Assembly (NCBI GenBank): GCA_019116885.1
Contig: DXAU01000010.1
Span: 1 to 37,149 of the forward strand
Origin: Candidatus Mediterraneibacter pullistercoris
GTDB taxonomy: Bacteria; Bacillota; Clostridia; Lachnospirales; Lachnospiraceae
Length of the DNA stretch: 37,149 nt
Reading direction: 5' to 3'
Shown here: one piece after another, positions 34,345 through 37,149 of the stretch
Numbering within the stretch: position 1 is the stretch's first letter
Layout of the letters: each line of letters opens with the position of its first letter
Position numbers and translations under genes: made by a program
The notes under the pieces: generated by a model
What the model was told of the DNA's origin: nothing
Database searches by the model: none
What the model saw: only the letters and a program-made list of their open reading frames with translations

Positions 34345-34439
34345 ATCCCCTGCCCGTGTGGTGAACCGACCTCCAAAAGTTAGTTTTTGGTCTAACTTTT
34401 TTTGGGGCGGTTCACCACACGGGCAGGGGATAATTTTTT
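34345..34439 (+). terminator. Very long hairpin terminator after the lipoprotein gene
   Basis: Perfect 24-bp arms (34345-34368 and 34408-34431) enclose a 39-nt loop that itself pairs (CCAAAAGTTAG with CTAAC and a T-rich run ending in GG). TTTTTT follows at 34434-34439. It lies 9 bp after the stop codon. The arms are about twice the length of ordinary terminators, so a mobile-element origin is possible. Confidence 0.75.
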
Positions 34440-34680
34440 CGGAGAGAATGATGGCTTACTGATCTGTTGCCGGATTTTCAGACAGTCTATCAGATTTTCC
34501 AAAAAGGGGTTACGGCAAACTCCCCTTTATTGGGCAATCTATCGGAATCCCTTTGTTTTAAGCCTTTTCTGGCAACTATATTAATTTGCTTTTGACAGTA
34601 GAACTACCGTCTCGACTGTATTACGTTTTTCCCACAAAGGAAGATATAATCTGTCAACAGCATTTTATCGATATAATTAA
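34440..34680. other. Gene-free stretch between the long terminator and the HNH-type gene
   Basis: No ORF here has a start, a ribosome-binding site and convincing composition. One frame on the plus strand is open for about 40 codons (around 34462-34600) without a start. A 7-bp inverted repeat AAAGGGG/CCCCTTT (34503-34528, 12-nt loop) is the only other structure seen. It may be degraded mobile-element DNA. Confidence 0.4.
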
Positions 34681-35415
34681 CTATTCTAAAACTACTCTGC
34701 AGTACAAAAATTCAAAAATAACAATTTTTACAACTATGTTGCTATTGTTATCATAAGATACTTGATAGCGATATTGTCCATTTTGTACATCAATCCATCC
34801 TGCAAAAGTATATGCAGCTCCAGTACTTAAGTTTTGAATTAAATACATACCTCTCGAACCAACTTCTGGATATAAAGAATATACAGGGATATCATCAAAT
34901 TCTTCTATATCATTTTGGGACATATTAAAAACAAACTCATACCAAACCTCTATCTCTGTATTATCGAAGTTGATATAATCTAATTCAAATCCTGCATGAC
35001 CTCGTGCCAGTTTACGAAGTATACGCAATATTCGTTTCTCGTCAGGCTTAAAATATACTTTCCCATTTTCCATCCAAATTTGTTCTTGTAAAGTTTTATT
35101 AAGTTTTTCATCTTTTAAAAGTCGTAATTTTGTCTGCTCTTGCTGAGTATAATCTAGGTAGACCTGACTTTTTAATAAATCCAAAAAGCAGGCAACATAT
35201 TTTTCATCTTCTGAATAACCATTGTTGCACGCAAAGCAGGCTGGAATAGTAGGCAAATTTTCAGGATAAGGTTCTATCAAAAAAGTCTTTGACGGAGTAT
35301 GTTCCCTTGTTGTAGCAGATTTTCCACAGTATATGCATCCATTAGATTTTGACTTTTCCCATGATGTATAATACCCTAATCCCCCATCTCCTCCGGGGCG
35401 TTTTCTCTGTTCCAA
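34681..35415 (-). CDS. HNH-type zinc-binding protein, possible endonuclease
   Basis: The start chosen is a TTG at 35415, because GAAGGGA lies about 5-7 nt upstream; another TTG at 35433 lacks such a site. This gives 244 residues. The N-terminal part has CIYC (27-30), Glu38-His39 in TREHTPSK, and CFAC followed by NNGYSEDE (60-70). This Cys-pair/EH-P/Cys-pair-N pattern matches HNH-like nucleases with a structural zinc. The remaining about 170 residues have no recognised motif and contain a charged helical region and an aromatic beta-rich end. It stands alone in AT-rich DNA between an element-like terminator and the KilA-N gene. A defence or mobile-element role is inference. Confidence 0.7.
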   Translation of the reverse strand: MEQRKRPGGDGGLGYYTSWEKSKSNGCIYCGKSATTREHTPSKTFLIEPYPENLPTIPACFACNNGYSEDEKYVACFLDLLKSQVYLDYTQQEQTKLRLLKDEKLNKTLQEQIWMENGKVYFKPDEKRILRILRKLARGHAGFELDYINFDNTEIEVWYEFVFNMSQNDIEEFDDIPVYSLYPEVGSRGMYLIQNLSTGAAYTFAGWIDVQNGQYRYQVSYDNNSNIVVKIVIFEFLYCRVVLE

Positions 35416-35541
35416 TTCTATCCCTTCTTTCAAAAATTGATTTACAAATTCTTTATATTACAAAATTCCTTTTCAAAGATGCTGTAATTAAATATATATT
35501 TTAACAATCAATTTTTCTTATTTATTCTAATAAGTTTTCAC

Positions 35542-36381
35542 TTATACCTCTAATTTCGGCAAATTATTTAAACTTACCGTCTCCAGCGTCTGCAACTGCT
35601 GTACCGCCAACTGTCGAAGCAATTCCATCCGCTCTTTTTGGCTCTTTCCTTGTTTAATTAGTACAGCATTATAACTTTCCAAATTTGCAAGTACCAGTAA
35701 TTGATTCAGAGTTGCTACATCTCGCATATTTCCTTTCGATGTTGGATTTTCATCTTTCCACTGTTTTGCGGTTTTTCCAAATAAAACAACATTCAACATA
35801 TCTGCTTCATTAGCATAGGTATATGCCACCTGTGCCGGTGTTAATTCTGGCGGAATTAGATTTTCTTTAATCGCATCCGTATGTATCCTATAATTTAACT
35901 TAGAAATTTCCCTATTTAAATTCCAATTAAGAGATAACCTACTATTCTCATCTGTCTTTAATCTCCTGTAATCCTTCATAATATATAACTGGAACTCAGG
36001 CGAAATCCAAGTTGCGAAAGACATAGCAATATCACTATGAGCATATGTTCCACCATAACGTCCCGCTTTTGAAACAATGCCAATGGCATTCGTAGCTTCT
36101 ATCCACTTCTTTGGTGACATTGTAAAAGCATTCGCTCCAGCCTGCTTTTTAAACCCCTCGAATTCGAGGGGTTTAAAATCTGAATTATGTAGCCTTTCCC
36201 ATAAACCCAGAAATTCTATTACATCTCGGTTTCTCATCCAATTTTGAATAACTGCTGTTGGATCATCACTCTTATACCGGGCAATATCTGTCAATGAAAT
36301 AAATTCATTTTCAAAATCCTGCGTATAAATTCCAATGTCTATTCCATTCGCATGAATTGTATCTTTAATTATCTTCCCCAT
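35542..36381 (-). CDS. KilA-N domain protein
   Basis: The start at 36381 (GGGAGG 5 nt upstream) gives 279 residues. The N-terminal about 145 residues match KilA-N domains: FISLTDIARYKSDDPTAVIQNWMRNRD, then FTMSPKKWIEATNAIGIVSKAGRYGG and THSDIAMSFATWISPEFQLY-like text. The C-terminal half is helical, with LTPAQVAYTYANEADMLNVV and FGKTAKQWKDENP, a frequent companion of KilA-N in bacterial and phage proteins. KilA-N binds DNA and is found in phages, mobile elements and chromosomal islands. A 32-bp perfect palindrome lies within codons about 68-79. It lies 53 bp after the small ORF at 36435. The biological role is unknown. Confidence 0.85.
   Translation of the reverse strand: MGKIIKDTIHANGIDIGIYTQDFENEFISLTDIARYKSDDPTAVIQNWMRNRDVIEFLGLWERLHNSDFKPLEFEGFKKQAGANAFTMSPKKWIEATNAIGIVSKAGRYGGTYAHSDIAMSFATWISPEFQLYIMKDYRRLKTDENSRLSLNWNLNREISKLNYRIHTDAIKENLIPPELTPAQVAYTYANEADMLNVVLFGKTAKQWKDENPTSKGNMRDVATLNQLLVLANLESYNAVLIKQGKSQKERMELLRQLAVQQLQTLETVSLNNLPKLEV
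36147..36178. repeat. 32-bp perfect palindrome inside the KilA-N coding sequence
   Basis: TTTTAAACCCCTCGAA is followed directly by its exact reverse complement, centred on an EcoRI-type GAATTC between 36162 and 36163. It encodes DFKPLEFEGFKK in the KilA-N frame without disturbing it. Confidence 0.9.
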
Positions 36382-36434
36382 TGTACCTCCCATAAACAAA
36401 CCATAACATTCTGAAACACTGTATCCTTTTCCCT

Positions 36435-36728
36435 TTAAGAAAAATCTGCTGAGTAACTATCTTCATCTTCCCACATTTCCCGATATGCTTCAATATAATC
36501 CCTAATACAACTGGGATATACATCCAAATACTTTCTACATACCCTTTTGTACAATCCCAGGATTTTTTCATCACACGCAAAATCCAGTAAATAATCTAAC
36601 AAATGTGACAATTCATCTTCCGACACAGTTCTGCTGCACACATCTTCAACCAATGGCAAATAAACTTCATAGGCTTTCTGATGTAATTGGACTATCTGCT
36701 CCGCAATCTGGTAAATATTTTCATCCAT
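36435..36728 (-). CDS. Small acidic helical protein, unknown function
   Basis: The 97-residue protein is acidic and apparently all-helical (MDENIYQIAEQIVQLHQKAY, LSHLLDYLLDFACDEKIL, YIEAYREMWEDEDSYSADFS). No domain recognised. Its ATG at 36728 lies directly against the stop of the upstream ORF (stop at 36729-36731), indicating co-transcription and probably coupled translation. The KilA-N gene follows after 53 bp. The composition and aromatic patterns look genuine. It could be a small partner of the preceding protein, but this is only from position. Confidence 0.65.
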   Translation of the reverse strand: MDENIYQIAEQIVQLHQKAYEVYLPLVEDVCSRTVSEDELSHLLDYLLDFACDEKILGLYKRVCRKYLDVYPSCIRDYIEAYREMWEDEDSYSADFS

Positions 36729-37106
36729 TTAGATTACCTCAAAATGCTTAAGCGCCTCCATTATCGCTTCTGCCTTTTCTTTCGGCGGATGTTTCCTCGG
36801 CTGCTTCAATTCCTCTGTCGCATTAGGCGCATCATACATTGTTAAACCCAATGCCTTTTTCACTTCTGCAATATAAGCGGTATGTACCTTAAATCCATAC
36901 TTTTTCTCTACATAATCCTGTATCATCTTATATGTGATTTTCGGTTTTGGCTGATATTTCTTCGCCCGTTCTGCAATCGCATCCAGCGATATCTTATCGT
37001 CGCCTTCTCCAAAATCTACCTTTACATTGATAACACTGTCTGGTGATTTGTGGGACAAAAGTACAACCGTCTCAACTTGTTCTTCATTGTCCAAACTGAT
37101 GCTCAT
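36729..37106 (-). CDS. Protein resembling the extra C-terminal tail of clostridial RlmD-type RNA methyltransferases; may continue past the right edge
   Basis: From the ATG at 37106 (GAGGAAG just upstream) the reading gives 125 residues. VETVVLLSHK near the N-terminus is like the end of the RlmD/RumA catalytic domain. The rest (KITYKMIQDYVEKKYGFKVH, TAYIAEVKKALGL, LKQPRKHPPKEKAEAIMEAL) resembles a helical tail attached to some of these enzymes, by recollection. No SAM or catalytic motif is present, so it cannot be a methyltransferase by itself. The frame is open upstream to the window edge (reading FKLPIIEEDMSISL), so it may be the C-terminus of a longer protein. It abuts the next ORF with no gap. 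Confidence 0.55.
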   Translation of the reverse strand: MSISLDNEEQVETVVLLSHKSPDSVINVKVDFGEGDDKISLDAIAERAKKYQPKPKITYKMIQDYVEKKYGFKVHTAYIAEVKKALGLTMYDAPNATEELKQPRKHPPKEKAEAIMEALKHFEVI

Positions 37107-37149
37107 ATCTTCCTCAATGATAGGCAGCTTAAATTTGATGGATTTCAGC

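Noticed and set aside
34503-34528. A 7-bp inverted repeat read as a transfer origin
   Set aside because: It is short, there is no relaxase gene nearby, and no nick-site motif could be recognised.
36729-37106. Annotating this ORF as an RlmD/RumA 23S rRNA methyltransferase
   Set aside because: Only a tail-like segment is present, with no SAM-binding or catalytic cysteine motif.

Overview
The window looks like chromosomal DNA from a gut Lachnospiraceae-type clostridium (Bacillota). The pointers are strong GGAGG-type ribosome-binding sites, TTGACA/TATAAT promoters, type III glutamine synthetase, hybrid-cluster protein, an anaerobic sulfatase-maturing enzyme, YesMN-type regulation and LplABC-type sugar uptake. 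The genus cannot be fixed from the sequence alone. No rRNA, tRNA, CRISPR array or intact insertion sequence was seen.

Layout. (1) 1-9000, housekeeping: the N-terminus of a secreted protein running off the left edge, a cytoplasmic GH13 amylase, an operon of a small membrane-anchored acidic protein with sbcD and sbcC, a ProX/YbaK-type prolyl-tRNA deacylase, and an ABC-class ATPase of unknown role. (2) 9004-22875, a sulfated and fucosylated glycan locus. The leftward operon holds two LplB/LplC-type permeases, a solute-binding lipoprotein, a Cys-type sulfatase and a GH2 beta-galactosidase. The divergent rightward operon holds an AraC-type response regulator, a YesM-type histidine kinase and a GH29 alpha-fucosidase. 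A convergent anaerobic sulfatase maturase, which the sulfatase needs, lies next door behind glnN. None of the three glycan-cleaving enzymes has a signal peptide. The simplest reading is that sulfated, fucosylated galactosides (mucin-type or similar) are imported and then taken apart inside the cell. (3) 22896-29593, core metabolism: type III glutamine synthetase with a structured leader, class II fructose-bisphosphate aldolase, a DUF1848 protein, hybrid-cluster protein with a CRP/FNR-like operator, and a flavin-binding NimA/PNPOx-like protein. (4) 29600-37149, a visibly AT-richer accessory region: a BcgI-like restriction-modification system whose nuclease-methylase subunit is split by a one-base frameshift, a relic-like ORF, a Ser/Thr/Lys-rich lipoprotein, an HNH-type protein, a KilA-N protein and two small ORFs.

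The observations most worth following are the sulfoglycan locus with its candidate operator and its internal terminator upstream of the sulfatase; the homopolymer frameshift in the BcgI-like A subunit with a 35-bp palindrome in front of it; a 32-bp perfect palindrome inside the KilA-N coding region; the glnN leader; and the -41.5 palindrome in front of hcp. Most protein calls rest on motifs read directly from the translations. Substrate specificities and regulatory roles are inference.
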